Shown here piece after piece: positions 52,001 through 64,000 of a stretch of 64,000 nucleotides of DNA; position 1 is the first letter of the stretch; every line of letters begins with the position of its first letter. Under the pieces are notes generated by a model, which was given only the letters and a program-made list of their open reading frames with translations, searched no databases and was not told the DNA's origin. Both the position numbers and the translations under genes were made by a program. Source of the DNA: Drosophila pseudoobscura (Eukaryota > Arthropoda > Insecta > Diptera > Drosophilidae); contig NC_046679.1 of the NCBI RefSeq assembly GCF_009870125.1, positions 21,204,001 through 21,268,000 on the forward strand, read 5' to 3'.

Positions 52001-55000
52001 GAATTGCAGATTTCCCAATTTGTATGTTTTCTCAATTTATTATAGCAAGCAAAATCTCTCATGTCTTCACCCGCTTAAAAAAACCAGAGAATCTCATTAA
52101 GTCGACTAAAAGTTGAACTTTTGCCAATACTTGTTCCCATTTTGGTTAGGGGTATTGTTAAACTCAGCTTGAATTTGTTTTTATCATGTTTTATTTGGCC
52201 AAGTTGGACTCTCTTTGGACTTATTTTTCAGAGCCTCTGCCTCTGATTTTTTTTATTTATGGCCAACAAAATAAAAACTGCAGCCAAACACTGCACCCAA
52301 AGGCGGTGATGGTTTCGGCTTTGACAAATGCACAATTTATTTATTTATTTTATTTATTTAATGTCTTTCAAAGCATTTCTAAAACGATTTTTCTTTTGGT
52401 TTTCGCTTTGTGCTCTAAGAGGATATATAATCGCCTACATTCAATTCCCTGACTAACTGCAAGGCTTGGAAATGTGTTGGTGTGCTGCAAAGTTCTTCTT
52501 CTCAGCTTCGGCTGGATTTTCCTTTTATTTTTCTTATTTGGCCTGAAGAGGCGTAATTTTATTTATTTTTTGTTGCTGAAGAGTTTCAGTTAAAGTGGGC
52601 TAGGGACTTTGGTCATCTTTGAGGGGGATATAGCTGGGCGATTTTTATCAGTGGAATTGAAAAGAAAAGCAATCTTAATTATGTCTTTTGGGTGAACAAA
52701 GTACTTGTTCTTAAATATATGTCTTAAACACATCATTAGAAAGAAAACGTCTCAAGACTAGATTTTAAAGCATGTTTACTTGTCTTTTCGTAATTGTCTG
52801 TAATTAAATCCAAGTGTATGAATATTCTTCACCTTCTACAGCCCAGACCATTCCACAGTTAAACGTTATGGTATTGCTACAATTATCTTTATACACCTTC
52901 GTAACCCCACCGCAAACAAAACCCTACCACCTTTCTTTTGAGATGCACAATCGACTGACACTTTTTCCCCTCACCGCCTGAAAGTATGCAACAGGGTTTG
53001 TCTTCTGTTCGCCATAGAATTACATGGACTCCGCCCTGTATTTCCGCTGATGGTAGAACGGCAGAACCATTTTGCAAATGACAAACATGCCGGCTTACAT
53101 ATTGCTCTCCGCTCGGATGTAGGTCTGGGAAGTCTTAAGGATTTTCTATGGCACATTTCACATATCCGTATCACAGGCTAAAACAGTGTTTGTACGTCAA
53201 ACGCAGTGACAAGGTTGCCATTTTTTCCACACACCCCCTGCCCCTCACTTTTTTCCTCTTTACTCGCATCTCTCTATCATGTCTTATATGCAAACATTTG
53301 TTTTACCCTCTATCAAACGTTTCTCTTCAGCTACCCTTGCTTTCAGATATTTTTTTGCTACTGCTCACTTTGCTGTCAGACTCAGATGCCTTTAAGCTGC
53401 TTGCTACATGTCGCATGAAGACATCTTGGGTTCTATCAAGTCCCAAGTCTGCTGATACTTGTGGGAACAATTAGGAACTTCAACTCGTTGCATGCATTTT
53501 GGATCAGTGGGCAAAATTTCAACTGAAATTTCTATGCAAATAGAAGGGAAAGAGTCTTGTAATGCAGAAATTTATTTGCTTTCAGCAGCTGGGACTGGTG
53601 CCCAGGATTATCATCATCATCATCATCATCATAATCCAACAGAAAATGTTCCCTTGACTAATTGTTTTTCTAGCATTTCACGCAGACAACTTGTTACGAA
53701 AGTTTATGTCATAAGGCGGCAAAAGTTGTCCTTACTAATCAGGCAAGTCGGTGATAAGAACACGTACAGCAGACCAGAGAGAGAGAGAGAGGGAGAGAGA
53801 AAGGGGGCTATAAATTATAGCCGAGAGCTCGAGAAATCCTTATTAATCACTGCAAAAAGCAAAAAGCGATTTGGTATTCAGGTGTTCTTAACTGTTAACA
53901 GCTTTTGGCTTTTAGGGCAGCTTCAGTGAGCACGTGACGCTGGCCAAATAGAGGTGAGAGTCTGTCCTGGGTCCCGTCCTTCGGTATGTCCGTCTGTCCG
54001 TGTGTGAGTGTGGGTTAGCCACATATGCACTTTAGTTTTTGCGGGTGTTTGCTGGAAGCTAAAAAATGTTGAACAACTTGCAACAACAGCAGAAACTTTT
54101 TAATTCCCCGGCAAGAAGGAAAAAGTCACACATAAAAACAAGCGCAAAATTTTTTGGTAAAAAATTTCAATTAGTAAAAGATTCCAAAGTAAAATTTAAT
54201 TAGAATGTTTTTGGAATATTTATGTATGTGTGTGTGTGTTTGCTAATGGAGTTACGTACGCAACGACATTTATTTTCCATTCGATTCGATTGTATTTTCA
54301 GTTCCGATTCCGTTTGGTCTGCCATCTGAGCCCCTGTCCCCCACATGATGGCTAATTGCAAATGCACTTAGCACCTACATACATATGTATGTATGTACGA
54401 GTACAGAGGCAGATACGAATACAGAACACACACAATCAGATATATGCTCATTTGCATTTAGTACTTGGCTTGGCTCTCGCAATGCCTTGTGCAACATGGC
54501 CTACAACATTCGACTCTGATTGAACAACTTTGCTTGGCTCCAGAGCTCTACCCAGACAGAAATGGCAATCAAATGGCTCATGTGTTTCCACTGAAAGCCA
54601 ATCCAATACCCAGCCAAGGTTATGCTTCCACTTTGTTTGCATTTCCTGCTTGCGAATAACTAAACGAAATTTAGCGAAGACTCTCCAACAATCGTTGCTC
54701 AAAGTTTTTCTTTTTCCTTTCTTTTTTGTTTTGCCATCCATTTTTTGATTTAGTTCAGGGTAAACTTTCGAGTTTTGTTTGGATTTCGAATGCAGGGGGA
54801 GGCGTACTGCTATATTTTTTTTTGAAGCAAAATAAATATTTAAGAAAACATTAAGAAAAGTTCTTTTACCTAAGAAAAGGGAACAGAACTCTGGACCAGT
54901 GCAATGTTTCTGCGTGACAGTCTATAAGGAGGCATCAATTTTACATAATAGAGATTTAAGAGAGCTGGATAAATCTAAAAATCTTACTATAATCTACCAA

Positions 55001-56045
55001 AAAATATATACTACAGTACTATTATTTATTTTTTGGTGTGCGTCTCATTAAGATCTCAAGTGTTTTGCGGCTTTTGTGGTTGTGGTTGTGGCTTGCAACC
55101 GAAATAAATTGCCCCAGCATTACCGCATTAATCGTGCCGTGCACTTGTGCTCCTTTCCGCCGGGACTAACTGCCAACATATGTAAATTTATGACTCACTT
55201 TTTGCTGTCCTACAAACTAAGTTAGCTAAATGGCTTTTGTTGGGATGAAGTGGCCATCAAACCATTTAAAAAGGACCTGCTGGAGCTTCTCTGAGATGTA
55301 ATCTCAAAGGAACTCAAATTTTTGAAACAATGCAATTCCAAGGAGAATGATTTATGAGCCCAAGTAATGTTAAGTGATGCGTATCTTTTCACAAATGCAC
55401 TTTAAAGTTGCACTCGTTTTCTTTTTAGTTTCTTTTAAAGTTCAACTAACGAGAAAAATATAGTAATTTTAGAGGCAAGTCACATTTTAATTGTTGTTGC
55501 AGGCTGCTGATGCAGCTGTTTTTTTTTTTGTATGGCCCCTGAAAGCTGCTGAGGCGCCTTGCTCCGGACGTGTGCCAAGGAAGGAATCAGCCTGAAATGG
55601 CAGCTAAGAGCGGAATAGACGGCGACGTTGTTTGCATGGCAATGAGTAAAGCAGCCAAACGTTTTTGTTTTTTTATTTTTCACTAAGTGAAGATGCTTTA
55701 AAGAAGGTATTGAGATCATATTGTTTGACATTATGACATCAGTCACAGTTTGTGAGGGAAATTTTAAGTATATGATAATTGAAAGAAGCCAGGAAAATCC
55801 ACTGAAAAAGTCCCTATTTTTCACATAGAACATATCTTTTATCCCCACATTATTTCAAGGAGAATCCCTGAGTAATTCCTTTCGAAATCTTTTGCAACAA
55901 TTAATTTTTAAATACCATAAGTAAAAACTGAGAATCAAATAAATATTGTGCGAAATTGCATCAGAAAAAATCTCCCTCTTGCCGCCTTTATCCCATTGTG
56001 TCCACACATCCACCGATCATTTATCAAAATCGCAGCTTTTCCTTG
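43031..56045. other. Long noncoding stretch between the cyclase promoter and the second receptor exons
   Basis: About 13 kb with no coding exon that I can support on either strand. I looked on the minus strand for the missing second half of the ligand-binding domain and found nothing. Simple repeats include CA near 48412-48424, CAT near 53610-53631, GA near 53779-53800 and a TACATACATATGTATGTA palindrome near 54375-54392. The stretch may be intron if the 57-kb exons splice to the cyclase. Confidence 0.5.
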
Positions 56046-56333
56046 TCAAAGTTGGATCCAATCAAGGAATTGCTTGGGGGATGCGGATGCCACATGCAGC
56101 GAATTATTCATTATTTTTCTTGTATTCTGGATTCTGCATCCAGCATTTTGTATTTGCAATTTGTATTGTTCTATAAATCCATCAATCATTACATTACACT
56201 TGGGCACTTTAATTTCCACTTGGTTTCGTGACAACTTAAGTTTCTCCACACTTTCACTTAATTCCACTTTTCCGCTGCTTTTCCGCCTTGGCTGTTGTTC
56301 ACTTAACGGTTTATCACCGGCTTCTGGCGCCAT
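56046..56333 (-). CDS. Possible small basic protein, 95 aa
   Basis: The frame opens at an ATG in good context (GAAATGG) and reads MAPEAGDKPLSEQQPRRKSS..., charged and soluble. Two overlapping DRE sites lie 47-60 bases upstream in the correct direction. Against it, the second half comes from degenerate sequence (repeated CAGAAT words), no poly(A) signal is nearby and I recognise no family. A first exon followed by an intron is another reading. Confidence 0.3.
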   Translation of the reverse strand: MAPEAGDKPLSEQQPRRKSSGKVELSESVEKLKLSRNQVEIKVPKCNVMIDGFIEQYKLQIQNAGCRIQNTRKIMNNSLHVASASPKQFLDWIQL

Positions 56334-56379
56334 TTCAACGGCGGAACAGGAACCCGAGTGAGTAGGGTCCTCGTTTCGA

Positions 56380-56393
56380 TATCGATATCGATA
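56380..56393 (-). promoter_or_regulatory. Two overlapping DRE sites
   Basis: TATCGATA occurs at 56380-56387 and again at 56386-56393. Tandem DREs mark housekeeping promoters, yet no established gene starts here. Confidence 0.5.
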
Positions 56394-56966
56394 TGCAACC
56401 GGCATTTTTGGCACGCCACACAGCTGTGGCAAGCTGCACGTGGCATCGTCATAAAGCTCTTGCCAGTGGGCTGGTCCTAGCGGCGTGTGGAGTGGGTTTG
56501 TTTATGTTTTAGCTTGTGCCGAGAGATGGTAGAAAAGTTTTGAGGCGCACACAATGCTTTATTTCAAAGAATCAAAGGATTGCTGTGTTCCGATTGAACA
56601 GACTTTGCTTGCAGTAAGACATTCTATAACTAAATATTTAATACCAGACAAACATACCTGAGAAAAGCTGCTGAACAATGTCTAAATCAGATGAAAACCT
56701 GATTTTAATTTTATATAAATTTCCCATTTATGCTTATATTAAACTAGCAAGTATACGCAATGGTAGCCACTTCCTGTAGGCCTTTCAAAGCTTGCAAAAA
56801 GGAAGAATATTTTTTGGTGGAGTTTCTCGCTGCACTCGCATTGGTTGCGGTCTCGGCTAAGCCGATTCGTTGGTGAAACTTTTAACATAATTATGTTAGC
56901 GCCCCTAACACTAACATTACAGATGTCTGAGGATAACATAGAAACTCTCTGTTGTTTTTTACTCAC

Positions 56967-57931
56967 TTGAATGTTTATTGCCAATTTCCCGGCGCATTTC
57001 CTCAGTGCGATTTTTCAAATTGGGCTCTAGTGGAAACTGTGCGAATGTCATGTTCTCGTTGCGCATCTGCTTGCCCAGGGATTTCATCATGAGGAAACAG
57101 GTGTGCATCCCAGCCACACTCCGCTGGCCATCGCGTTCGTAGTAGAAGATGGAATGGGACCAGTTGTGGCTGTAAAAAGGTGTGAAATTAAACAGAAAAT
57201 GAGTCACCGGCAGCTTTAAAGGATGAATGTATATGCGAGTATGTCTATTGATATCCTTGTTAGTTTTGGAACTTACCGCTTCATCACATTTATAGTCAAC
57301 TCAGAGATGGTCTCAAAGCTGACCATTCCAGTACGCAGTAGCATATAGAACTCGTCGTTGCAATCGGTTTTCTTCTGCTCAAAGTCATAAGTAGATCCCC
57401 CCACAGAGATCAGAGGTGTTCCCTGACTGTTAAAATATTTGGTAATTCGGCTGACAGCAGCTGCAAAGGATCAACGGTTCAGATTAGCCAAAGCTCAAAT
57501 TAAGATTCAGATGCTGTCTCACCCAAGGAGTAGTCACAAACGGGGCCAAAGATCACCTGTGCACACTGTTTGATGATCCCATCCATGGCCTTGATCACGC
57601 CCAGCGAGGCATCGCACTTGGTGTCGTGGGCCAGCCACTCAAAGTCAATGTGCGGGGGAATCAGTGCCTTGGAGCGTATCTGCTGCTCGGCCACCTTTAA
57701 AATGGGCAGCACTCGCGGCAAGGAGGCCTGGTACATGTTGTCATCCGGCAGCAGGACCAAAGCGCGAATAGTGCAATTTTTCCCACTGGCATCACAAATG
57801 GATTCACAGTCACGGGCCGGCTCAACCCGGCACTCGGCCTGACAACTATCCAGGTTGAGGCAGAGGCAGAGCAGACCCAGGAGTAGGATGAGCTGGAGCC
57901 TCCCCATTGGGATATTGTTTGCTCCTATCAT
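56967..57931 (-). CDS. Natriuretic-receptor-like ligand-binding exons (N-terminal half only)
   Basis: Three exons (57931-57523, 57460-57277, 57169-56967) join in frame to about 265 residues and end in a phase-1 donor (TCA A|GTGAGT). Unspliced, the frame stops two codons later. A signal peptide starts at Met 57931 or Met 57907 (core LILLLGLLCLCLNL). Then comes the type-I periplasmic-binding-protein fold of natriuretic peptide receptors: RALVLLPDDNMYQASLPRVL, CDASLGVIKAMDGIIKQCAQ, and FGPVCDYSLGAVSRITKYF. The segment ends where the first lobe gives way to the second. It is paralogous to, not a copy of, the cyclase's first coding exon. I found no further exons of its own. It may be a separate gene (D. 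melanogaster CG14877 comes to mind, not confirmed) or an alternative 5' end of the cyclase. Confidence 0.8.
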
Positions 57932-60580
57932 GGGAAGGACTGTGGCGGGGACTCCAATCAAATCAAATGATTTGCAACTCTGCTGCTCGTCCGCTGTGTC
58001 ATGTTGTAATCCGCATTGCCTATGAGCCGCCTTGATTTGGCTCATTTGCATATCCCTTTCTCGCTTTCTGTTAGTTTGCACTGGAATTGTGGTTTCCTTC
58101 TACAGTTTCTCATTCAACTTCACTCAGTCTGTCAATCCTTCTCTCTGCTTGCTGGAGGACTCTTGTGACAGCCGGCGGCTAATTAAGTTGCTTTGATTGT
58201 GCGCATAATTGAACTGAAGTTTTGCCGCCGCATGTTGCTCCTCTCTGGGGCTTCAGAATTTGTGGGATGTTGAGGGTGCTACTGCTGCGGCTCCTGTTGG
58301 TGTGAATGAAGTCATTGAAGTCATTAACAGTGGCGCCTCCTCTGCGGGGATATATACATAAATCATTAAAGTTTTAATAGGTTGCCCTCGAGGCAAGAGT
58401 GCGCTATAATGGATGTTGGCCTGGCGTATACCGAAAACTAGTTTAAAGGGGAACTTTTGATGATATTATGAGATGTTGATTATTATTTATGGGGGACGGG
58501 GGGTCTTTAGACACAGAGGAAATAATCGGAAGCATAAGGAGAATTTTCCGATTAGAACAAAAAATTTCCAAACAGTACTTGTCTTTTCCTTAATGGAATA
58601 CATAAATGAATAGCCGCGTTTTACTTTTTTTCACTAATTTCTAATCATTTGAACTTTCTTCAACAGTTAATTCCGTAATTAAATATCATAAAATCCACCC
58701 ATTAGCAATGCCTGGAAGATCCCCAGTCATAAAAATCAATGTCTTTGCCCATCATAAATATCTTTATTCCCCATTGCAGCTGTCACATTCTTGAGTAAAC
58801 AAAACAGTTGATTGATAGCAAAGACATAACAATCTTTATCTTCCATTGAAGTGCAGTTTGTGACTCCCGAGAGTCACGAAGTAAGGAAATTTGTCCGGCA
58901 TACCCATATACATATGTGCATATATACAAGTTGGTAATATATGATCCCAATACCCCATAAACTGTTCACTTTGGCCTTTAACAACACGATTTCGGGTTCA
59001 ATGAGTTGGGGGTTGCGGGTGTTTTATGAATTGATTCCCCTGCTGATTCATCGCTTCTGATGTCCATAATTATTTGCTCGATTTCGATTGAAGTTGCTGC
59101 ATCTGATAATGGACACGGGGTCTTGTGCTATTGTTTATGCCAATTTCCATGGAATTGTTTTGTGGACATTGCATGTGTGTCCCCCGATAAGGCTGCCATC
59201 AAGGGAATGTGTCGAATGGTAACGCATTCATGGAAATCTCATACAAATTGGCCCACTCGACTGGCTTAAACTTCGAAGCGTCACAGCAATCTATTGTTTA
59301 GTGAAACGTCATGAAGGTAGGAAACATCTAACCGAAAAAAAAAACAACAGAACCATCCGGCAGCAGCAGAAACAACAAAAACGTGTCAAATGGTAGCGAA
59401 CATGCTGCCAGATCTAGTTTGTGGTTCAGGCGATGCCTAATCTTATCTAACGAAAAGCAGTAAACTTATGATTGCTGTGTATCGTCAAGAGTGGTTTCAC
59501 TTAGTCATGCGGTACCCAGAGTCAGTTCTAAGAGTATCTCTGACCCCTTGAATGATCTAATTTGATTAGTTGATCGAATGGACTTTGAAATGGAACACAC
59601 ATTTGAAGTGATACAGGTAAAACGTTTAATTATAGGATTACCCCCTAATTTTTGATTGAATATTTAAAATAAATAAACAAAAAGGAAGGATCACATGAAC
59701 TTTATTAAGTATTTACATAAATAGGAATAATATTCATTGATTTTCGTAAAGTTTATTCAGAAAGAAGAGTATTCAACAGGTACTAGTCAGAAACAGGCAT
59801 GATCAGGACTACAAAATAATCAAAAATGGAAAAAAGTATCCAAAGTTCGGTCTGATACCATTCCCTTTTCTTTAATAACATCCACTATGGAGTCCGGGTC
59901 ATAGTTTTGGGCACCACCAGCCAGTATTTCCCTTTGGGGCCAGCACAGGGCACTTTATCTGCTGTCCAACTGTCCACAGAAATCGCCGTGGGCCTGAACG
60001 AACTTGAGATTGCGTATACGCAGCCTGTTGCGGAAAACCCCAAGCACAAATTCGAGAGTACTGGCTGTTGTTGATGATGATGATGATGGAACGGGGAACC
60101 CTGCGTATCTCTGAGCAAACACCAAGAAACTGCTGTATAACATTTCTTTTGGTGGGGGGCAATCGGAACTGTCAGCAATTAATAAGAATTCATCACCAAA
60201 CCCGCTGACACTCGACACGAACTGTGACAATGCAGAAAATGGTGAAATATTAATGATGTACAAAAAAACAAAAAAAACACTCTGGGTCATGTGCCTACTG
60301 CCGCCGACTGCCTGCCAGTAACCTGCCGATATCAGCAGGTGGCAGGAAGAAGAGAACTAATTTCATTTTGCGAAAACCAGAAGCACAAGCAGAAGCAGAA
60401 CATCAATCATACTGGAGGCACACACTATTTGCATTGATAGAAGCACAGAAATAGAACTGGCAGTACTATGAGTAGAAAACAAATACTCGTATTCCACAGT
60501 GGCATTCAAGGTGCCGACGCGACGAGAGTGTGAAAATCAAAATAATTTTTTAGCAAATTGGCATGGACATCATCGAGGCA
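57932..60580. other. 5' flank of the second receptor exons
   Basis: The first 150 bases are probably minus-strand leader: the frame stays open upstream, but without a better start. An initiator-like TTCAGTTC lies near 58220 on the minus strand. The rest is AT-rich. Three overlapping minus-strand frames at 59885-60290 are discussed among the rejected items. Confidence 0.4.
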
Positions 60581-60596
60581 TTTCAGCCGGCTCTTA

Positions 60597-60627
60597 TCAG
60601 TTTCAGGCTCATTCTTCGGCCGAACGT
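60597..60627 (+). promoter_or_regulatory. Initiator plus MTE core promoter, plus strand
   Basis: TCAGTT with the A at 60599 is a full initiator match. At +19 to +28 the sequence is CGGCCGAACG, which fits the MTE core at the correct distance. There is no TATA box at -30. Transcription would run to the right, but no coding exon lies in that direction inside the window. Confidence 0.5.
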
Positions 60628-63600
60628 CAGTTTATTTTTAAGCCCTGAGCACTCTTAGCCCCCTAAATGATTATGATCGCCTGAGAGACCGACGGCCGAA
60701 CGACTGACAGAGCCCTGAAATCACAGAAATCGCAGAAATCGCAAAAATCGCCGAGCTGTGCGAATCAATCATGTTTGGCGGCATTGCTGAACATGTTGGC
60801 ACTCACTCAGAGCACCTCTGATTGGCCCCGGACCCGGAGCCTGACCATAAGCCCATCGAGCATGCTAAGCCCCAGCACTCAGACACACATGGACGCAGTC
60901 GTCGGCGATTCACGGCTGTACTAGAGTATTACAATGTTCGGTTTTTGGTCGTGTTTTTATCAGGCACTCAACTTGTAAAACAAACACAATAAAATCTATG
61001 AGATTTAGGGAGTTGTCTGTCAGGGGAATTCCACGGTTTTGCATGTCGAATACATCGCTTGTCTGGAATTATATCAAATGAACCCCCAAAAATATAATTC
61101 CTATCACTGAACCAAAAAACCTTGTTGACCAAGAAATTGTATCATAATCCTCATAAAGAGGTTCATGAACCATAGTATCGCTCCTCTTTCCCAGTTTTCT
61201 AATCAACGCCATTTCTATTTATAACTGTTGTTACCCAATCCCAATGCCAATAAGTTTTATAACATTATTTATATAAAAACTCAAGTAGAACAATCTATTA
61301 GATGTCCGACACTTCAAACCATAAAAAGCACTCCAGCCCAGCAAATGCAATATCAATCAATTTATCGACTATATTTTTAATGAAGAGAATAGAACCTTTT
61401 GGGATCGAAGAGTCAAAAGACAAACCGTCTACGATTAGGCCTTTTGCAGTCTATTTATAGAAAATTGTTTATTTTGAATGTGCAATCAACCGCCGGACTC
61501 CCGACCGCCTGCCCTGTGCCTCGATAAGATTACGGAAAACTTGGCAATATACAGATATATACGATATATACGGGGAGTGGGGAAGCCATATGGGAGATAT
61601 CTGTTACCAAGTTTCCAAGCCAAAATTATAATATCTTTGAACTCCAATGTCGGGTGCCTGTAACCAGGCGAGTTAATTTTGGTTTATGAATCGGTTTTAG
61701 ATCTCTTCGATTTGCATGAAACTTAAATATCCATTTGTCATGTGCTGGAATTTACTCGTACTCTTATTAATTATGAATTTTAAATGCCTGCATAATTTCA
61801 TTTAAATTTAGACAGCCATGAAAAACCGCAATGGTAAAAGTAAGCACTTAATGCCTGTCACACGTGTTCGTTCTACTGTCTAGACAACGGGGGAAAAGCA
61901 AAGTTTAAACTTTATCCTTCATCAGGTCATAGCCAAGGGATTTTTGTGCCTTTAGTACTGGGTAAACAGCCTCTGAGGTTACCCCCAGAGAACATGCGGT
62001 GTCATTTATGGCACGCCTGTTAAATTCCACGGAACATGGCCAGCAGCAGGCGTCCAACGAACCTTAATTAAGTCCCCCACTTAAACGGATTTAATTAATT
62101 TTTGTTCTGTTAAAGTGCCAGAAAAGAAATGGGGGAATATGAAATAAAGCGATTACAAGGATTTATGTGAAACCATTTAATTGAAATGTGTGAAAACGTT
62201 CTACAATTGGAAAAGGAGAAAGAAAAAGACTGTGGAGTTTTTCATAATGTGAAGGCCTTCCTCTCAGGATCCTAGAAAAACTACAATTTAAAATCCACTT
62301 ATGCATTTAATCTCTACATAATCTTCTGTTGAAAGGAAGTTTGCACATTTTTTCCGCGCGTGAACAAATCCCAAACTAGATTTAATTAAACACAAAAAAA
62401 GACGGAAACAAATCCACAAAAAGACCAGACATTTTATGACCTTGCTGTTTTATGGCTTGTTTTCCTCTCTCGCTGGAATATTGTACCGCTCTCGTGGCTA
62501 ACTCAATTGACTTGGAAAAGTTTTCTTTTTGCACCCACATATCGTCGAAAACAGTTTGAAAAGTTAGTCCACAGCAGCAACCCATTAACTGGGCGACCAA
62601 GCCACAAGGCAGGAACAAAAACTATAATCTCTAAAATATCACCAGCTTAAAGCAGCTCAAACTGAAAGTTTATTTTATTTTGCTGGGCCAACCCTTTTCT
62701 ACAGAACTTGCTCATATTTGTTTGGGTATTGGTTTACCAATTGATTAATTTGTATATTTATACAATCACGTGGCTCTAGGCATGTCCGGCACAAGGGTGT
62801 GACCACTGGTCAGGCTCTTTCGCAAAATTATGTATACGCAGTGTGGCCTTTGGCCTGGCATATGCTGCATACTTCAGTGCGTCGTCAACGGATGTCACTT
62901 TCACTTAAAAGTGGTTGGCAAATAGAGCTTAAACTTTATGCTAAGCATGGCTAAAGAAGTCAAAGACCAAGCGGAAGTCTGTTCGAAGCAGCCACAAAAA
63001 TGTCCACTGAAAATGGAATTCGATAATTGACAACAGGAAAATTAAATTCTGGTCGTGCAATGGTCACAATATCAATCGGACGAAATTAATGTAGTGCAGA
63101 CTTTATTTTCTGATTTTAATTTTAAATGGGAAAAGGTCATGACAATTTTTATATTAAATAATGCACTTGAAGAAGTTATAGAAGGGATTTAAAAAGAATT
63201 GTGGCATGGACATGACTTTAGATTTAAAAGAGACTTTCTTAGGGGCATCCTAGGTTGTTGCATTATCCATTATAATATATATAAAATGATATATTTTCCC
63301 TAGTGCCAAGCCCTTCTGTTGACCTTTATTGCCCTGTGGAAAGAAATCTAATTTGATGCTGGCATACGAGTACTTTTATCCGCACATAAATCCTTAGCCA
63401 GCTAGCATAAAAAGAAAGCGCTTCAATGATTTATGCAAATTCAATGAAAACACAACGCGGCGTATGAGTAATATGCGTGCCAGCCACAAAGTCAAGAGCG
63501 GGTTGTAGCGGTATTTTACAATTCCGGCAAGAGTCTAGAGTACGTAACCTAGTCTATTCCCTCACCTATAGTGAAATTTGCATTTCGCTATATATTTAAT

Positions 63601-64000
63601 TTTACCAACATAGTTGCCAATATTTTCCCTAGGGCAAAATGTTATTTTGCAATCATTTACTTTTATCCCAGACGGATGCAGGGAGGGCGAGGGCTGCTGA
63701 AAGTCGATTGAAAGTGTGAGAGAGTGAATTTACATAAAATGCGGCATAGGGGCGTGTCTAAGGTTGAGCAAGAGTATCCTGTCAATGACATGCCAACCAT
63801 GGAATGTTTTCAGACCAGAAATAGAGATGGATGAGAGAAGTATCTTACCTGCGCCTTTGTCTGCCAAAATATTTAAACCTTTGACAGATATCAATGCAAA
63901 TTGCTTGAACAGTTTTTCCCTCGAGCAAATGTTATATTTTTTGCTGAACTATTTGTGTTCTAAAAGTCTCCTTTTAGCAGACTTACTTGTATTTAGAGGT
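60628..64000. other. Noncoding right end
   Basis: The sequence to 60930 is GC-richer and could be the leader exon of a plus-strand gene; it includes a second CGGCCGAACG at 60693-60702 and an ATCGCAGAA/ATCGCAAAA tandem near 60720-60750. Beyond that it is AT-rich with no credible exon. Confidence 0.4.

Noticed and set aside
53459-53929. Plus-strand ORF of 156 codons with a His run
   Set aside because: The His run is a CAT microsatellite and the rest is AT-rich intronic-looking sequence with a GA repeat.
54375-54392. TACATACATATGTATGTA palindrome
   Set aside because: A common simple-sequence palindrome in fly introns, with no sign of function.
59885-60290. Three overlapping minus-strand frames, one with a signal-peptide-like start (MTQSVFFVFLYIINIS)
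   Set aside because: No single frame is consistently protein-like. A CAT/ATG trinucleotide run gives poly-Ser, poly-His or poly-Ile depending on frame, and no splice sites join them sensibly.

Overview
The window is nuclear DNA from a fly of the genus Drosophila. Six genes read as close relatives of the D. melanogaster 89A cluster on chromosome arm 3R (Muller element E). Introns are GT-AG with one GC-AG exception, promoters carry DRE (TATCGATA) and Ohler motif 1 (GGTCACAC) sites, and coding codon use is typical of flies. The species cannot be fixed by eye. An obscura-group fly is a weak guess.

The left third is compact. An acidic unknown protein runs off the left edge (minus). It is followed by Arpc3A (plus), ND-23 (minus), spn-E (plus) with Pbp45 nested antisense in its second intron, cv-d (minus, 15 coding exons) with an arginine kinase nested antisense in its eleventh intron, and Hmt-1 (minus). 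All these models splice in frame from start to stop. Their lengths are Arpc3A 177 aa, ND-23 217, Spn-E 1433, Pbp45 359, Cv-d 1471, Argk3 456 and Hmt-1 871.

The middle, 24.2-36.8 kb, holds a receptor guanylyl cyclase (CG31183-like, minus, 8 coding exons, 1444 aa). A probable single-exon gene lies antisense in one of its introns. A candidate initiator promoter for the cyclase lies near 43.0 kb.

The right third, 36.8-64 kb, is mostly AT-rich noncoding DNA. Its clear coding content is three minus-strand exons at 56.97-57.93 kb. They encode a signal peptide and the first half of a second natriuretic-receptor-type ligand-binding domain. I found no downstream exons of its own. Its last exon ends in the same phase, and at the same place in the fold, as the cyclase's first coding exon. 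It may therefore be an alternative 5' end of the same receptor, which is the most interesting observation here. A plus-strand initiator/MTE promoter at 60.6 kb has no gene to its right inside the window.

Functionally the genes are mixed: actin nucleation (Arpc3A), respiratory complex I (ND-23), piRNA biogenesis (spn-E), snRNA transcription (Pbp45), lipoprotein/BMP transport (cv-d), phosphagen energy buffering (Argk3), ABCB6-type transport (Hmt-1) and cGMP signalling. They are neighbours by conserved gene order, not a pathway. Four 5' regions share a roughly 100-bp promoter module combining motif 1 and motif 6.
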